From Flavimaribacter sediminis (GTDB taxonomy: Bacteria; Pseudomonadota; Alphaproteobacteria; Rhizobiales; Rhizobiaceae), in NCBI RefSeq assembly GCF_019492055.1, contig NZ_JAICBX010000001.1:1550001-1614000 (forward strand): a DNA stretch of 64,000 nt, given 5' to 3'. The notes beneath the pieces are model-generated. The model saw nothing but the letters and a program-made list of their open reading frames with translations, searched no databases and had not been told where the DNA came from. Below, piece by piece: positions 51,361 to 61,416 of this stretch; position 1 is the stretch's first letter; each line of letters begins with the position of its first letter. Made by a program: the position numbers and the translations under genes.

Positions 51361-52971
51361 TCAGGACTTGTCATCCTGAATGATCATATCGCTCGCCTTC
51401 TCGGCAATCATGACGGTAGGAGCGTTTGTGTTGCCTGAAGTGATCATTGGCATGACGGATGCATCGACCACACGCAGCCCTTCAACTCCATTCACTTTCA
51501 GTCGGTTATCGACGACTGCAGCATCGTCATCTCCCATCTTGAGTGTGCCGACCGGGTGAAAAATCGTGGTGCCTATGTTGCCCGCAGCTTCTATCAGGTC
51601 ATCGTGGCTCTGACAGTTCGATCCCGGCAGATATTCGTCCGGTCTGTATTTCGCCATCGCCGGTTGCTGCAAAATGTTTCTTGTAATTCTGATAGCTCGA
51701 ACGGCCGTGTGCCTGTCAGCTTCAGTGCTGAGATAGTTCGGTGCGATGACTGGAGCATCGCGCCAATCGGCAGATCGCAGACTGACCTGTCCCCTGCTAT
51801 GTGGTCTCAGATTACAGACCGAAGCGGTGATTGCCGGGAAATCGTGCAACGGATCTCCAAACTTGTCGAGCGAAAGCGGTTGTACGTGATATTCAAGATC
51901 GGGCGTCTCGAGTGACTGCTCCGATTTGACGAATGCGCCAAGTTGACTGGGCGCCATGGACATCGGTCCAGACCGCATCAGGGCATACTCCATGGCGATC
52001 GATATCTTGCCGAACAAGTTTGATGCGCGCTGATTGAGCGTCTTTGCATTGCTGATGCGGAAAATCGTCCTGAGTTGAAGGTGGTCCTGAAGATTTTTTC
52101 CGATCGCATCGTTGGCAAGGATGCATTCGATGCCAAACTCGGAGAGAACGTCTGGAGGTCCTAATCCGGACAGCATCATCAATTGCGGAGAATTGACGGC
52201 CCCTGCGCTCAGCAAGACTTCATTGCGGCATTCAGCAACAAAGGCCTGTCCATCTCGGGAAAACTCTACGCCGGTTGCCCGCTTGTCACGAATGATAAGC
52301 CGCGTCGCCTGGGCTCTCGTAACGACTTCCAGATTCGGACGGGAGCGGACAGGCTTGAGAAATCCGCGCGCCATGTTCCATCGAAAGCCATTTTTCTGAT
52401 TAACCTGAAAGTAGCTGCAACCTTCGTTGTTGCCTCGGTTGAAGTCATCAACTTTCGGGATGCCGGCCTGCTCACATGCATCTCGGAAACTGTCCAGCAC
52501 GTCCCATCTGAGCCGCTGTTTGTCGACGCGCAACTCACCTCCGCGTCCATGGAGGCTGTCATTCTCAGCCATATAGTGGTCTTCGGATTTCAGAAAGTAC
52601 GGCAGCACGTCGTCCCAGCCCCAGCCAGTATTGCCGAGTTGCCGCCAGCGATCATAGTCAGACGCCTGACCGCGCATGTAAATCATGCCATTTATTGAAG
52701 AACAGCCGCCGAGAATCTTGCCGCGCGGATATGCTATCGAGCGTCCGTTGAGGCCTTTTTCCGCCTCTGTACGAAATCCCCAGTCGGTTCTCGGATTGCC
52801 GATGCAATAGAGATAACCGACCGGAATTTTAACCCAGATGTAGTCGTCATTACCTCCAGCCTCGAGAAGCAGTACTTTTCGGTCGGGTCGTTCGGAGAGA
52901 CGATTTGCAAGCACACATCCTGCCGATCCTCCGCCAATGATGATGTAGTCGAACTGTCCTGCGGAATTCAC
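51361..52971 (-). CDS. GMC-family oxidoreductase (choline dehydrogenase-like)
   Basis: A 536-aa FAD enzyme. The ADP-binding fold DYIIIGGGSAGCVLANRL begins at residue 8 and the second signature SAGAVNSPQLMMLSGLG is in the middle. The catalytic histidine is in FHPVGTLKMG and the C-terminal flavin motif is ASVMPMITSGNTNAPTVMIA. It oxidises an alcohol to an aldehyde; choline or polyol cannot be told apart here, and no bet genes adjoin. The start is GTG with GGGAGGGGAGCC upstream. Confidence 0.92.
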   Translation of the reverse strand: MNSAGQFDYIIIGGGSAGCVLANRLSERPDRKVLLLEAGGNDDYIWVKIPVGYLYCIGNPRTDWGFRTEAEKGLNGRSIAYPRGKILGGCSSINGMIYMRGQASDYDRWRQLGNTGWGWDDVLPYFLKSEDHYMAENDSLHGRGGELRVDKQRLRWDVLDSFRDACEQAGIPKVDDFNRGNNEGCSYFQVNQKNGFRWNMARGFLKPVRSRPNLEVVTRAQATRLIIRDKRATGVEFSRDGQAFVAECRNEVLLSAGAVNSPQLMMLSGLGPPDVLSEFGIECILANDAIGKNLQDHLQLRTIFRISNAKTLNQRASNLFGKISIAMEYALMRSGPMSMAPSQLGAFVKSEQSLETPDLEYHVQPLSLDKFGDPLHDFPAITASVCNLRPHSRGQVSLRSADWRDAPVIAPNYLSTEADRHTAVRAIRITRNILQQPAMAKYRPDEYLPGSNCQSHDDLIEAAGNIGTTIFHPVGTLKMGDDDAAVVDNRLKVNGVEGLRVVDASVMPMITSGNTNAPTVMIAEKASDMIIQDDKS

Positions 52972-53376
52972 GGCTCCCCTCCCGATCCTTGCGTAGAATG
53001 GACTTTACGTCCTTACGATATCAATTTCTTCACCAGAATACCCTGAAAGCCAGTTCCTCCCAATCTGCACCTGGACGAAGATAAACGTCGTTTTGATTGT
53101 GTAAAATACAAAACAGATTAACTTTTAGGCGAAACACAGTTGCTTTTCTCATTTTTGCTTATATTAATACTCGCAGAATGTTTGATCTGCTATGCACTGG
53201 AAGAATGGATGAAGTATTCTATAGGTTTTCAGAGATGCAATTATTGTAAATCCTGACTTGACCGGTGAGCCTTGTTTTTCTTGAAAACAATACCGGTCTT
53301 CCCCGCAAGCTAGCGATCCGCCCGTCGCTTTCTTGCGGGGAACTCATCCTGGAAATTGTATTGATTTTCCTATTCC
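52972..53376. other. AT-rich intergenic region
   Basis: A 405-base gap between two leftward genes. It must contain the promoter of the GMC gene. The AT-rich stretch 53095-53260 has no supported coding sequence. A strong hairpin at 53301-53340 probably ends the upstream SDR transcript. Confidence 0.5.
53301..53340 (-). terminator. Hairpin terminating the SDR gene
   Basis: Nine-base arms CCCCGCAAG (53301-53309) and CTTGCGGGG (53332-53340), with an inner stem AGCGA/TCGCT. It lies 36 bases after the SDR stop. On the minus strand, GTATTGTTTTC follows 10 bases later, so termination there is plausible. Confidence 0.6.
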
Positions 53377-54165
53377 TTAGCGGGACCAACCAGTTTTATT
53401 AATAAGCGTGCTCGACAGTTTCGACAATATTATCTGCGTCTTGTTCAAGCCGTCACGCGGCTTGTAACCAATACGTTTACGCGCTCTGGTCAGTAGATAG
53501 CGGCTGTTCTCGACATCTGAGGTGAGGTTGAGGGCTGTAAATCCGCGGTTTTCAGCGGAAATTGAGAGCTCTATCGCCTGCAGGAAATCAGAATCGCTCA
53601 GCCACACCTCACGCAGTCTCTTTGGCGCCCTGAGCACATTTTCTCGAACATTGTAGCGTGGCGACCATCCAAGACGCAGGCTGATAACATCCGGATGGGC
53701 GGCCAACAGTTTCTCGCACCGGAGTTTTGACCGACCGTAATCGCCTGACGGTTTCGGCGGCAGGTCCTCAGTGATCCGACGCCCGGATTCGCGATACCCG
53801 TCCATCACACGCAGACTGCTGGCAAAAACAATGCGACCGACGTTGTGCATCCTGCATGCCTCCAGGACATTCACCGTGCAATCGACATTCTGTGATTTGA
53901 GCGTGTCGGGTGAAGAACTGACTTTCGGCGTACCTGCCAGGTGAATGACGACATCCACACCGGCGAATAAACCCATCCAATTGCCCGGCATCGATAGATT
54001 GGCAATCCGTACATTGAGATTTGGATGCGGTATCTGATCGACAAAAATGGAATTTTGGCTGTTTTTTACCAGCTCGCGCGCTAGTTTTGATCCGAGATTT
54101 CCGGTCGCTCCGGTTATCAGCACCGCAGGCTCGGTTTTCGACGTGTCATGGCCGTTTTGTGGCAC
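53377..54165 (-). CDS. NAD-dependent epimerase/dehydratase family protein (SDR)
   Basis: A 262-aa extended SDR with Rossmann motif VLITGATGNLGSKLARELV at about residues 15-33. The usual YxxxK appears as YGRSK, after the serine segment VFASSLRVMDGYRESG. It resembles uronate dehydrogenase-like SDRs in length and in the HLAGTPKVSSSPDTL region, but I cannot name the substrate. The start is GTG with GGGGAT upstream. An AT-rich gap of about 280 bases separates it from the DUF2336 gene. Confidence 0.8.
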   Translation of the reverse strand: MPQNGHDTSKTEPAVLITGATGNLGSKLARELVKNSQNSIFVDQIPHPNLNVRIANLSMPGNWMGLFAGVDVVIHLAGTPKVSSSPDTLKSQNVDCTVNVLEACRMHNVGRIVFASSLRVMDGYRESGRRITEDLPPKPSGDYGRSKLRCEKLLAAHPDVISLRLGWSPRYNVRENVLRAPKRLREVWLSDSDFLQAIELSISAENRGFTALNLTSDVENSRYLLTRARKRIGYKPRDGLNKTQIILSKLSSTLINKTGWSR

Positions 54166-54445
54166 GATACGATCCCCGAATGAAACTGCAGTGATGCAAC
54201 TTCAAACGCAGCAAGATTAAGTTTTCAGGATTACTTTTTATTTGCGAATTAAATCATTTTAATCTGATGCGCAAGGTACCGGAGGACCCAAGGTAAAATA
54301 TTATTTCTTACCTTAACATATTGCACAATTTTTGTGCATAAACACAGAATATTTCGCGAGAGTTGATCGCATTTACACCAATCATTGTTGATCCTTTTAA
54401 TACAACCGAATCCACAAGCGGTTTTCTGTATCGGGTTCTGCAGGA
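54166..54445. other. AT-rich promoter-containing gap
   Basis: A 280-base AT-rich stretch between two leftward genes with no supported coding sequence. I saw no convincing hairpin or repeat. Confidence 0.35.
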
Positions 54446-55576
54446 TCAGGCAGCTGCGATCGATAGCGCGTATTCTTTGGCTGAACGGCGTTGATACTCA
54501 AGGTTCATTCGTTCAACGAGTTGAAACAATTCAGCGACCGGCTTGTCTCCCTGCTGACGCCGCATAATTTGCATGTGTCTATTCATGATTTGGTCAGGAG
54601 ACATCTCGGATTTGCCCATTGCTGCATCGCGCCAGAGCAACGTCGATTGTACGAATACCTCTCCAATCGACCTCTGAATGCCACAGGAATTGAATAAAGA
54701 AGCTATTGAGGCGCGGCGGCCGTCGACCAGTATGGCGCGGACGCGAGCCCTGGCCATTCCGGATATGCCGGCAATCGCTGCAGCGAAGAATTCGATGTTT
54801 CCTTTGCAAAGAACATGCATAAGGAACGCTGGAGAGAGGTCGCCACGGATTCTCAAATGTTCTACCAGCGCCGGGATTTCTGATTCACGCACATTGTCAG
54901 TTAGCGTAAAAATTGCCCTTTCGCATGCGGACGCTGTGACTGCTGTCACCCGTCCGGTTCCAACTACTGATGAAACAAAGCGAGATCCCGCCAACGCACT
55001 TCCAACCTTGAATATGAGCGCATGACGTACATCGCACGGCAAGTCATCTCGATCGATCAGACTGGAACGCACGTCTGCATCGTCCTCGTACCGGTCCCAG
55101 ATCCGATCAAATGAAACGCTCGCGATCCTGGCGTGGCGGTTTTGCAAAAGTTCACTTACCGCCAGGCTGCAACCGACTTCGGCTACCGCCGCGCAAACGG
55201 AGGAAGACAGGTTTCGACGCATGGCGACAGCAAGCTGTAGTCCGGGTCTGCTGTCAGCGACAAAGTCCACGAGATCTGCGTCTTTAAGAACAGGTGAACA
55301 ACTTACAACGAGGCCAGCGATATCCAGCTGGTCACCAGCAAGACCCATTATGACGGCGCGTGGTATGCGCGGGCTGAAGCATATTGCTTCGGCCAGTCCA
55401 AGACGAACTAACGGAGAAGGATCATCGAGCAGGAAAATCATCGCAGCTTCGGCGGCCCTGGCTTCATCTTCTGACATGTTTGATTGGATGTAAGCTCTTC
55501 CAAGTGCATTCGCCGCTCTGGCGCGATCTATTGCTTTTGCATGTTTTGACCACTGGAGGAATTTTTCGACGATCAT
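54446..55576 (-). CDS. DUF2336 domain-containing protein
   Basis: A 376-aa helical-repeat protein characteristic of alphaproteobacteria. HEAT-like helices are visible in the N-terminal half (NALGRAYIQSNMSEDEARAA, FLLDDPSPLVRLGLAEAI), followed by the conserved DUF2336 stretch HARIASVSFDRIWDRYEDD. The function is unknown; its repeat architecture suggests protein binding. Divergent from the aldolase-like gene with 156 bases between the starts. Confidence 0.88.
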   Translation of the reverse strand: MIVEKFLQWSKHAKAIDRARAANALGRAYIQSNMSEDEARAAEAAMIFLLDDPSPLVRLGLAEAICFSPRIPRAVIMGLAGDQLDIAGLVVSCSPVLKDADLVDFVADSRPGLQLAVAMRRNLSSSVCAAVAEVGCSLAVSELLQNRHARIASVSFDRIWDRYEDDADVRSSLIDRDDLPCDVRHALIFKVGSALAGSRFVSSVVGTGRVTAVTASACERAIFTLTDNVRESEIPALVEHLRIRGDLSPAFLMHVLCKGNIEFFAAAIAGISGMARARVRAILVDGRRASIASLFNSCGIQRSIGEVFVQSTLLWRDAAMGKSEMSPDQIMNRHMQIMRRQQGDKPVAELFQLVERMNLEYQRRSAKEYALSIAAA

Positions 55577-55732
55577 TTTTCGGTTACCGGTTTCGGCGTT
55601 GCAGATAATGAACTCATAGCGCCGAATAGTTTACGATCGGTTCACCATGTTCATTAACCGTCATTCGCTGTAATAAACGCTGCTGGCGTCCAGACGAGGA
55701 CACGTGACAATGCAAATTAGAAGGCCCGACAC

Positions 55733-56620
55733 ATGAGATCTTATCTTTTTGTGCCTGCTGATTCGGAAAGAAAACTGGAGAAGTCTTTGCAATCCAGTGC
55801 CGACTGCCTGCTGATCGATCTAGAAGACTCCGTCTCCATTGCACGAAAGGAAACTGCCAGAACTCTGGCTGCGGCATTTGTCGAAGAGCAACATAGAACG
55901 AAGGATCGGAGCGCCATCGTCATAAGAATAAATTCCCTGACGAGTGCAATGGCGGATGACGATCTCGCAGCTCTCGTGCCAGTTCGGCCAGACGGCGTGC
56001 TGTTGCCGAAATCAGAACATGGAGTCGATGTTCAGAAATTGTCCGCCATGATCGCAGTGCACGAAGCGAGATCCGGTATAGAACACGGAAATACAGACAT
56101 ACATGCGCTCATTACAGAAACCGCGACAGGCCTGCTCAACGCAGCTACCTATGGCGGCGCGTCCGACCGTTTGAAGTCGGTCTCCTGGGGCGCCGAAGAT
56201 CTTTCCGCTGATCTGGGCGTGGAAACAAACAGGGACGACAAAGGTCATTACACGGATGTGTTCCGGCTTGCCCGCACTTCCACGCTTCTTGCCGCCGCAT
56301 CGGCCGGCGTTATGGCTGTTGATACGGTTTACGTCGATTTCCGGAATGAGGCAGGCCTGGAAACGGAATGCCGGGAGGCGGTGCGTGACGGTTTTTCTGG
56401 CAAAATGGCAATCCATCCGAATCAGGTGGAGATCATTAATCGCGTCTTCACGCCCTCGCCTGAGGCGATAGAAAAGGCGCTACGCATTGTCTCCCTTTTC
56501 GAGCAATCGGGGCCAGACGCAGGCGTTCTCAGCCTCGACGGTAAAATGATAGACCGCCCTCACCTGCGCCAGGCCGAACGCCTTTTGTCGCGCGCGCGCG
56601 ATGCAGGCGTCAGCCCGTAG
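55733..56620 (+). CDS. HpcH/HpaI aldolase / citrate lyase beta-like protein
   Basis: A 295-aa TIM-barrel lyase of the CitE-like (CoA ester lyase) family. The start MRSYLFVPADSERKLEKSL is diagnostic. The metal and substrate elements are LIDLEDSVSIARKETAR, IRINSL, VLLPKSE and SWGAEDLSADLG, and the C-terminal loop is KMAIHPNQVEIIN. Members cleave malyl-, methylmalyl- or citramalyl-CoA type substrates; which one is unknown. AGAAGG precedes the ATG. Its end overlaps the convergent nitroreductase by 11 bases. Confidence 0.9.
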   Translation: MRSYLFVPADSERKLEKSLQSSADCLLIDLEDSVSIARKETARTLAAAFVEEQHRTKDRSAIVIRINSLTSAMADDDLAALVPVRPDGVLLPKSEHGVDVQKLSAMIAVHEARSGIEHGNTDIHALITETATGLLNAATYGGASDRLKSVSWGAEDLSADLGVETNRDDKGHYTDVFRLARTSTLLAAASAGVMAVDTVYVDFRNEAGLETECREAVRDGFSGKMAIHPNQVEIINRVFTPSPEAIEKALRIVSLFEQSGPDAGVLSLDGKMIDRPHLRQAERLLSRARDAGVSP

Positions 56621-57191
56621 CGTCGTCCAACCAGGTCACGATATCGTCGAGCGCAGGTCGGGGCCTCTCGGTCGGGGGCGCAGTTGGCGTTCCTATATGT
56701 ATAAAACCTGCAATGCTCTCGTCGTCAGACAGCCTGAGAGGCGCAAGAGCGTCCTCGTCGTCCGCCATCCACTCCGTCAGCCAACTCGCGGAAAATCCGT
56801 ATGCGTTCGCCGCCATCAGCAATGCCATGCAACTCGCGCCTGCAGACAATATCTGTTCCCATTTCGGGATTTTGGGGTGCTCGACCGCACTGCTCACCAC
56901 AGCGACAACGACAGGCGCCCTGTCGAACCGTGTGCTTTCAGCCTGAAGTGATTCCCCGGAAAGGTCCGGCCGACGTAAGAGCGCAATTGACCGGAATCTT
57001 TCGTTTAGCTTCAGTCGTGCTTCGCCCTCTATCACAATAAAGCGCCAGGGCGCGAGCTTGCCGTGGTCGGGAACGCGCGCCGCGATTGTCAGTATATTTC
57101 GGATGGTTTCGCGGTCAGGGCCAGGTTCAGCCAGAAAATTCGCCGGGATCGTCCGGCGACTTTCAAGATATTTCAACAATGCTTCGTTCAC
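56610..57191 (-). CDS. Nitroreductase family protein (YdjA-like)
   Basis: A 193-aa FMN oxidoreductase of the small nitroreductase group. The N-terminal LLKYLESRRTIPANFLAEPG and ARVPDHGKLAPWRFIVIEG give the flavin phosphate-binding region. ASCMALLMAANAYGFSASWL is the dimer helix, and the C-terminal IAGFIHIGTPTAPPTERPRP closes the fold. The physiological substrate is unknown. Confidence 0.92.
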   Translation of the reverse strand: MNEALLKYLESRRTIPANFLAEPGPDRETIRNILTIAARVPDHGKLAPWRFIVIEGEARLKLNERFRSIALLRRPDLSGESLQAESTRFDRAPVVVAVVSSAVEHPKIPKWEQILSAGASCMALLMAANAYGFSASWLTEWMADDEDALAPLRLSDDESIAGFIHIGTPTAPPTERPRPALDDIVTWLDDATG

Positions 57192-57275
57192 GGACGGTCC
57201 TCTTTCAACAACGGTTTAGCCTTGAAATTGCCAATAGTATGGTTTTCAAACAAGCGAGTTTACAGTGGAATTGTC

Positions 57276-58217
57276 ATGATATCGTTGAATCGCTTTCTTG
57301 TTCTGGGGGCAGTTTGCCTTTTTACATTGTCTAGACCCGCTGGCGCCTTGGCTCAGGAAATCGAAACCCTGACGGCGCCGTCATCGGCGCTTTTCCCAGG
57401 ATTGACGGAATTTGCCCCGCAATCGATGGCGCCAACGGAAACACCCGAAGGCACTTACAATATTCGACTCGAAGCCAAGCTGACCGGAGACGGCGCACCG
57501 CTGAAACATGGTCTTGTATGGCGGGTCTTTGATCCCACAACGGACGAAAGCGGCAAGATGCCGCTCCTCGCACAGTCCGAGGGAGGAGAAGCGCTCTTCG
57601 AATTCGAACCCGGGGAATACCTCGTCCATGTCGCGTTTGGATTGGCGGGCGTTACGAAGAAATTGATTGTTCCTGTCTATGCCGCCGATAACCGCGATTT
57701 CATCCTTAACGCTGGCGGCCTTGTTCTCGACGCTGTGTCTGGCAATGACGGTCGAATACCAATTTCAAAACTGAGTTTTTCAATTTACGCCGATGAACGT
57801 GATGATAACGAACAGCGGCCACTCGTAATCGCCAAAGTCAAACCTAATCAGATCGTTAGACTGAACGAGGGAACGTACCATGTGGTGTCCGAATACGGGA
57901 ACGTGAATGCGGTGATCCGTTCGGACATAAGGGTGGAAGCCGGAAAACTTACAGAAGCGACGATCCAGCACCGGGCCGCCAACCTCACGCTCAAACTCGT
58001 CGCCGAGGAAGGCGGGGAAGCGATCGCAGACACGGCCTGGTCGATCACCAACTCAGCTGGCGACCTTATCAGTGAAAGCGTTGGCGCCTTTCCTTCACTT
58101 GTTCTGGCTGAAGGTCAGTACACGGCTATCGCACGGCATAAGGACAATCTCTATCGCCGGGACTTCCAGGTCGTCGCAGGACGCGACACCGACGTCGAAG
58201 TCATACTCGATCAGTAA
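57276..58217 (+). CDS. Secreted protein of unknown function with carboxypeptidase-regulatory-like repeats
   Basis: A 313-aa exported protein with signal peptide MISLNRFLVLGAVCLFTLS and likely cleavage after AGALAQ. The mature part is built of three similar beta-sandwich-like segments (GAPLKHGLVWRVFDP..., LVLDAVSGNDGRIPISKLSFSI, VAEEGGEAIADTAWSI), each followed by an EGxYxxxA-type strand such as LAEGQYTAIARHKD. That pattern fits tandem Ig-like domains. I do not recognise a named family. ATG at 57276 is chosen for the signal peptide. Confidence 0.75.
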   Translation: MISLNRFLVLGAVCLFTLSRPAGALAQEIETLTAPSSALFPGLTEFAPQSMAPTETPEGTYNIRLEAKLTGDGAPLKHGLVWRVFDPTTDESGKMPLLAQSEGGEALFEFEPGEYLVHVAFGLAGVTKKLIVPVYAADNRDFILNAGGLVLDAVSGNDGRIPISKLSFSIYADERDDNEQRPLVIAKVKPNQIVRLNEGTYHVVSEYGNVNAVIRSDIRVEAGKLTEATIQHRAANLTLKLVAEEGGEAIADTAWSITNSAGDLISESVGAFPSLVLAEGQYTAIARHKDNLYRRDFQVVAGRDTDVEVILDQ

Positions 58218-58223
58218 AAAGTC

Positions 58224-58253
58224 CATGTCCGGATCGCGTTCGATCCGGACATG
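58224..58253 (-). terminator. Intrinsic terminator of thrS (possibly bidirectional)
   Basis: Perfect 13-bp stem CATGTCCGGATCG (58224-58236) / CGATCCGGACATG (58241-58253) with a 4-base loop CGTT. It lies 7 bases past the thrS stop. On the minus strand it is followed by GACTTTTTAC, a T run. It sits between convergent genes and may also stop the rightward transcript. Confidence 0.85.
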
Positions 58254-58260
58254 ATACTTG

Positions 58261-60225
58261 TCAGGACTCACCTGCCTCCCGACGTCTGATGTCCGGAGGC
58301 ATTGCTTCGTCGACAAGCATGGATACAGCTTCATCAAGCGAAAGCGATTGCTGGTCCCTGCTTCCGAGACGTCGCATGTTGACGGTGTTTTCCTCGGCTT
58401 CGCGTTTACCGCATACGAGTATCACCGGAACCTTCGTCAGAGAATGTTCCCTGACCTTGTAGTTGATCTTCTCGTTCCGGAAGTCCGTTTCCACCCTTAA
58501 GCCAGCCTTTTTCAGGCGTTCGGCAACCTGATTGCCATATTGATCTGCATCCGAGGTGATCGTCGCGACGACAACATGGAGCGGCGCAAACCACAGAGGG
58601 AAATGCCCGGTGTAATTCTCGATGAGTATTCCGAGAAAGCGCTCCATCGACCCGCAGATTGCACGATGAATCATAACCGGCTGCTTCTTTTCAGAGTCAC
58701 TGTCGATATAGAACGCACCAAAGCGTTCAGGCAAATTGAAGTCCACCTGTGTCGTACCGCACTGCCACTCGCGTCCGATGGCGTCACGCAGCGTATATTC
58801 GAATTTCGGGCCATAGAATGCGCCCTCGCCAGGCATGACGCCGGTTTTTATTTTGCCGTCCGACTGCGCCTCGATAATCGCCAGCACTTCCGACATGACG
58901 GCCTCCGCCCGGTCCCACAGCGCATCGTCGCCCACCCGCTTGTCGGGTCGCGTCGACAATTTGACCGTAAACTCGTCGAAGCCGAAATCGGCATAGGTGC
59001 TCAGGATCAGGTCATTGATGCGCAGACACTCGGAAGCCATCTGCTCGTCGGTGCAGAAGACGTGCGCGTCGTCCTGCGTGAAACCGCGCACGCGCATAAG
59101 CCCATGCAACGCGCCGGATGGTTCATACCGATGCACAGAACCAAATTCGGCAAGCCTTACAGGTAGTTCCCTATAACTTTTCAAGCCATGCTTGAATATT
59201 TGAACGTGGCCTGGACAGTTCATCGGTTTAATCGCAAAGACACGCTCATCCTCCGTCTTTGTGATGAACATGTTCTCGCGATACCAATCCCAGTGACCGG
59301 AGGTCTCCCAAAGGGCCTTGTCCAGGATCTGAGGCGCGTTGACTTCCTGATAACCGTGCTCATCGGTCCGTCGGCGCATGTAGCTGACGAGGTTCTGAAA
59401 CATGCGCCATCCCTTCGGATGCCAGAAAACCACGCCAGGTCCTTCTTCCTGAAAATGGAACAAGTCCATTTCCCGGCCGAGACGGCGATGGTCTCGTTTC
59501 TCCGCCTCTTCCAGCATATGCAGATAGGCGTCGAGTTCCTTTTGGTCCGCCCACGCCGTACCGTAAATGCGCGTCAGCATCGGGTTGTTTGAGTCGCCAC
59601 GCCAATAGGCGCCAGCAACTTTCATGAGTTTGAAGGCGTTACCGATCTGGCCTGTCGAAGCCATATGGGGGCCCCGGCAAAGATCGAACCAGTCGCCCTG
59701 ACTATAGATCTTTACGTCCTCGCCTTCTGGAATCGCATCCACCAATTCCATCTTGTAGGACTCGCCCATGTCCGAGAAGGTCTTTTTCGCCTTTTCCCGA
59801 GACCAGATTTCCTTTTGGAAAGGTTTGTTGCGAGCAATGATCTCCCGCATCTTTTTTTCGATTCTGGGTAGGTCGTCTGGAGTAAAGGGCTGATTGCGCG
59901 CGAAGTCGTAGTAAAATCCGTTTTCGATCACTGGACCGATCGTGACTTGCGTGCCCGGATACAGTTCCTGAACCGCTTCTGCCATGACATGCGCAGCGTC
60001 GTGCCGTATCAGTTCCAGCGCGCGTGGATCTTCACGAGTGAGAATTTGCAATTCTCCGGCAGTCACGACATCGCCGAGATCCTGAATGGTTCCGTCGATT
60101 GCGATCGCCACAGCCTTTTTGGCAAGAGACTTGGAGATGCTCTGTGCGACTTCCCGTCCGGTCGTTCCCGCTTCGAAGGAACGTTCCGAGCCATCTGGAA
60201 AAACAAGGGGAATCTGTTCTGACAC
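58261..60225 (-). CDS. thrS: Threonine-tRNA ligase ThrS
   Basis: A 654-aa class II aminoacyl-tRNA synthetase. The TGS domain (residues 1-65), the editing domain with [16 protein letters not shown], the catalytic core with motif 2 [21 protein letters not shown] and zinc ligands around INPMNC-like [14 protein letters not shown] and [13 protein letters not shown] (motif 3), and the anticodon-binding C-terminal domain are all visible. The start is GTG with TAGGAG upstream. The gene ends before a strong hairpin. Confidence 0.97.
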   Translation of the reverse strand: MSEQIPLVFPDGSERSFEAGTTGREVAQSISKSLAKKAVAIAIDGTIQDLGDVVTAGELQILTREDPRALELIRHDAAHVMAEAVQELYPGTQVTIGPVIENGFYYDFARNQPFTPDDLPRIEKKMREIIARNKPFQKEIWSREKAKKTFSDMGESYKMELVDAIPEGEDVKIYSQGDWFDLCRGPHMASTGQIGNAFKLMKVAGAYWRGDSNNPMLTRIYGTAWADQKELDAYLHMLEEAEKRDHRRLGREMDLFHFQEEGPGVVFWHPKGWRMFQNLVSYMRRRTDEHGYQEVNAPQILDKALWETSGHWDWYRENMFITKTEDERVFAIKPMNCPGHVQIFKHGLKSYRELPVRLAEFGSVHRYEPSGALHGLMRVRGFTQDDAHVFCTDEQMASECLRINDLILSTYADFGFDEFTVKLSTRPDKRVGDDALWDRAEAVMSEVLAIIEAQSDGKIKTGVMPGEGAFYGPKFEYTLRDAIGREWQCGTTQVDFNLPERFGAFYIDSDSEKKQPVMIHRAICGSMERFLGILIENYTGHFPLWFAPLHVVVATITSDADQYGNQVAERLKKAGLRVETDFRNEKINYKVREHSLTKVPVILVCGKREAEENTVNMRRLGSRDQQSLSLDEAVSMLVDEAMPPDIRRREAGES

Positions 60226-60359
60226 TGGTTTTTACTCCTATCCAGTCCCGCCAACGAATGCGGGTGGTTGAACATCGATCTCCAACTGGCGTCCTGAGTG
60301 GAACCCTTGAAAACCGCGGGCCTTTTAGCGCAACTTTTCCTTGCTGGAAACTGTGAATG

Positions 60360-60713
60360 TCAGGCTGTCCGGTCAGCCCTTATGAAATACCGCCACGGCA
60401 GATACCACCTTGCTCCATGAGGCGGAGCTTCCGGCACCGGATCGTAACCATGCGATCCGCCTGGGCCACACCGAACGACACGAAAAAATGTCATCCAACC
60501 ACCTTGCCAGAGACCATGTCTTGCAATCGCTTCATATCCGTACTCAGAGCAAGTCGGCAAATGCCGACACGTATTCCCGATCAGACTTGAAAGCGTAATC
60601 TGGTAAAGCCTGATGATGGACATGCCAAGCAATCGTCCGGGCGTCTTGCGATACGGACCTGCAAAGTTGCGCCCATTCGCCTTCTGGCGCGCTCCGTCAC
60701 ACCGGCAATTCAT
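60360..60713 (-). CDS. yidD: Membrane protein insertion efficiency factor YidD
   Basis: A 117-aa membrane-associated protein of the YidD family, thought to help YidC-dependent insertion. Diagnostic motifs are IRLYQITLSSLIGNTCRHLP then TCSEYGYEAIARHG, and the cysteine-containing RVVRCGPGGSHGYDPVP. Its C terminus is slightly longer than in enterobacteria, as usual in rhizobia. It follows the IscU-like gene by 9 bases and is probably co-transcribed with it. Confidence 0.93.
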   Translation of the reverse strand: MNCRCDGARQKANGRNFAGPYRKTPGRLLGMSIIRLYQITLSSLIGNTCRHLPTCSEYGYEAIARHGLWQGGWMTFFRVVRCGPGGSHGYDPVPEAPPHGARWYLPWRYFIRADRTA

Positions 60714-60722
60714 GTCAATTTC

Positions 60723-61172
60723 TCAAGCTGCCGCTCCGTCCGCACGGGACTGTTCGATTTGATCAAGCGCATCAACGACGGCATCAAAAGTTAACAAGGT
60801 CGAGGCGTGACGCGCGCGATAGTCGCGTACAGGTTCGAGATATTTCAAATCCTCGAAACGCCCTGTTGGAGGCGGTCCGTTCTCCTTCAGCATCGCATAC
60901 ATTGTTTTGCGAACGCCGCGCAATTCGTCAGTTGTTGCTCCGACAATGTTGCGCGCCATTATGGAAGACGAGGCTTGGCCGAGCGCGCAGGCCTTGACGG
61001 TATGGGAAAAGTCGCTCACGACATCGCCGTCCATCTTCAGCCATATGTTGACCGTAGAGCCGCAAAGCTTTGAATGGGCGCGCGCAGTTGCGTCTGCATC
61101 CTCCATTTCCCCGACATTCGGTATGTTGCCGGCAAACTCCAGAATCTTTTCATTGTACACTTCGTCGATCAT
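60723..61172 (-). CDS. IscU/NifU-like iron-sulfur cluster scaffold family protein
   Basis: A 149-aa protein with the U-type scaffold fold, beginning MIDEVYNEKILEFAGNIPN. The metal-site cysteines are in SKLCGSTVNIWLKMDG and VKACALGQASSSIM; the third, usually near the C terminus, is not evident. This alphaproteobacterial variant normally sits with yidD, folE and hisI, as here. ATG at 61172 is chosen over an upstream in-frame codon because the fold's first helix follows. Whether it binds a cluster is unknown. Confidence 0.88.
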   Translation of the reverse strand: MIDEVYNEKILEFAGNIPNVGEMEDADATARAHSKLCGSTVNIWLKMDGDVVSDFSHTVKACALGQASSSIMARNIVGATTDELRGVRKTMYAMLKENGPPPTGRFEDLKYLEPVRDYRARHASTLLTFDAVVDALDQIEQSRADGAAA

Positions 61173-61416
61173 GTGCTTGCGCCTTGCGGAACTCTGCATT
61201 GATTTCTTGACACGCTGCGACACTGGCAATTGCCGTTTCTATACACTATTTTGGTCCTTTGTAATGTCATTACAAGTGCCGTTTGGCGCCGTGACACAGA
61301 AACCTTGACACATGGTGCAGACGGTGCAAGCAAGCGGCCTGCTCAGGGCGACGACCGCCTGATCCGCTTTGTAAATGTAATATAGGGCTTGAGCGTGCCG
61401 CGGAGAATATACAGTC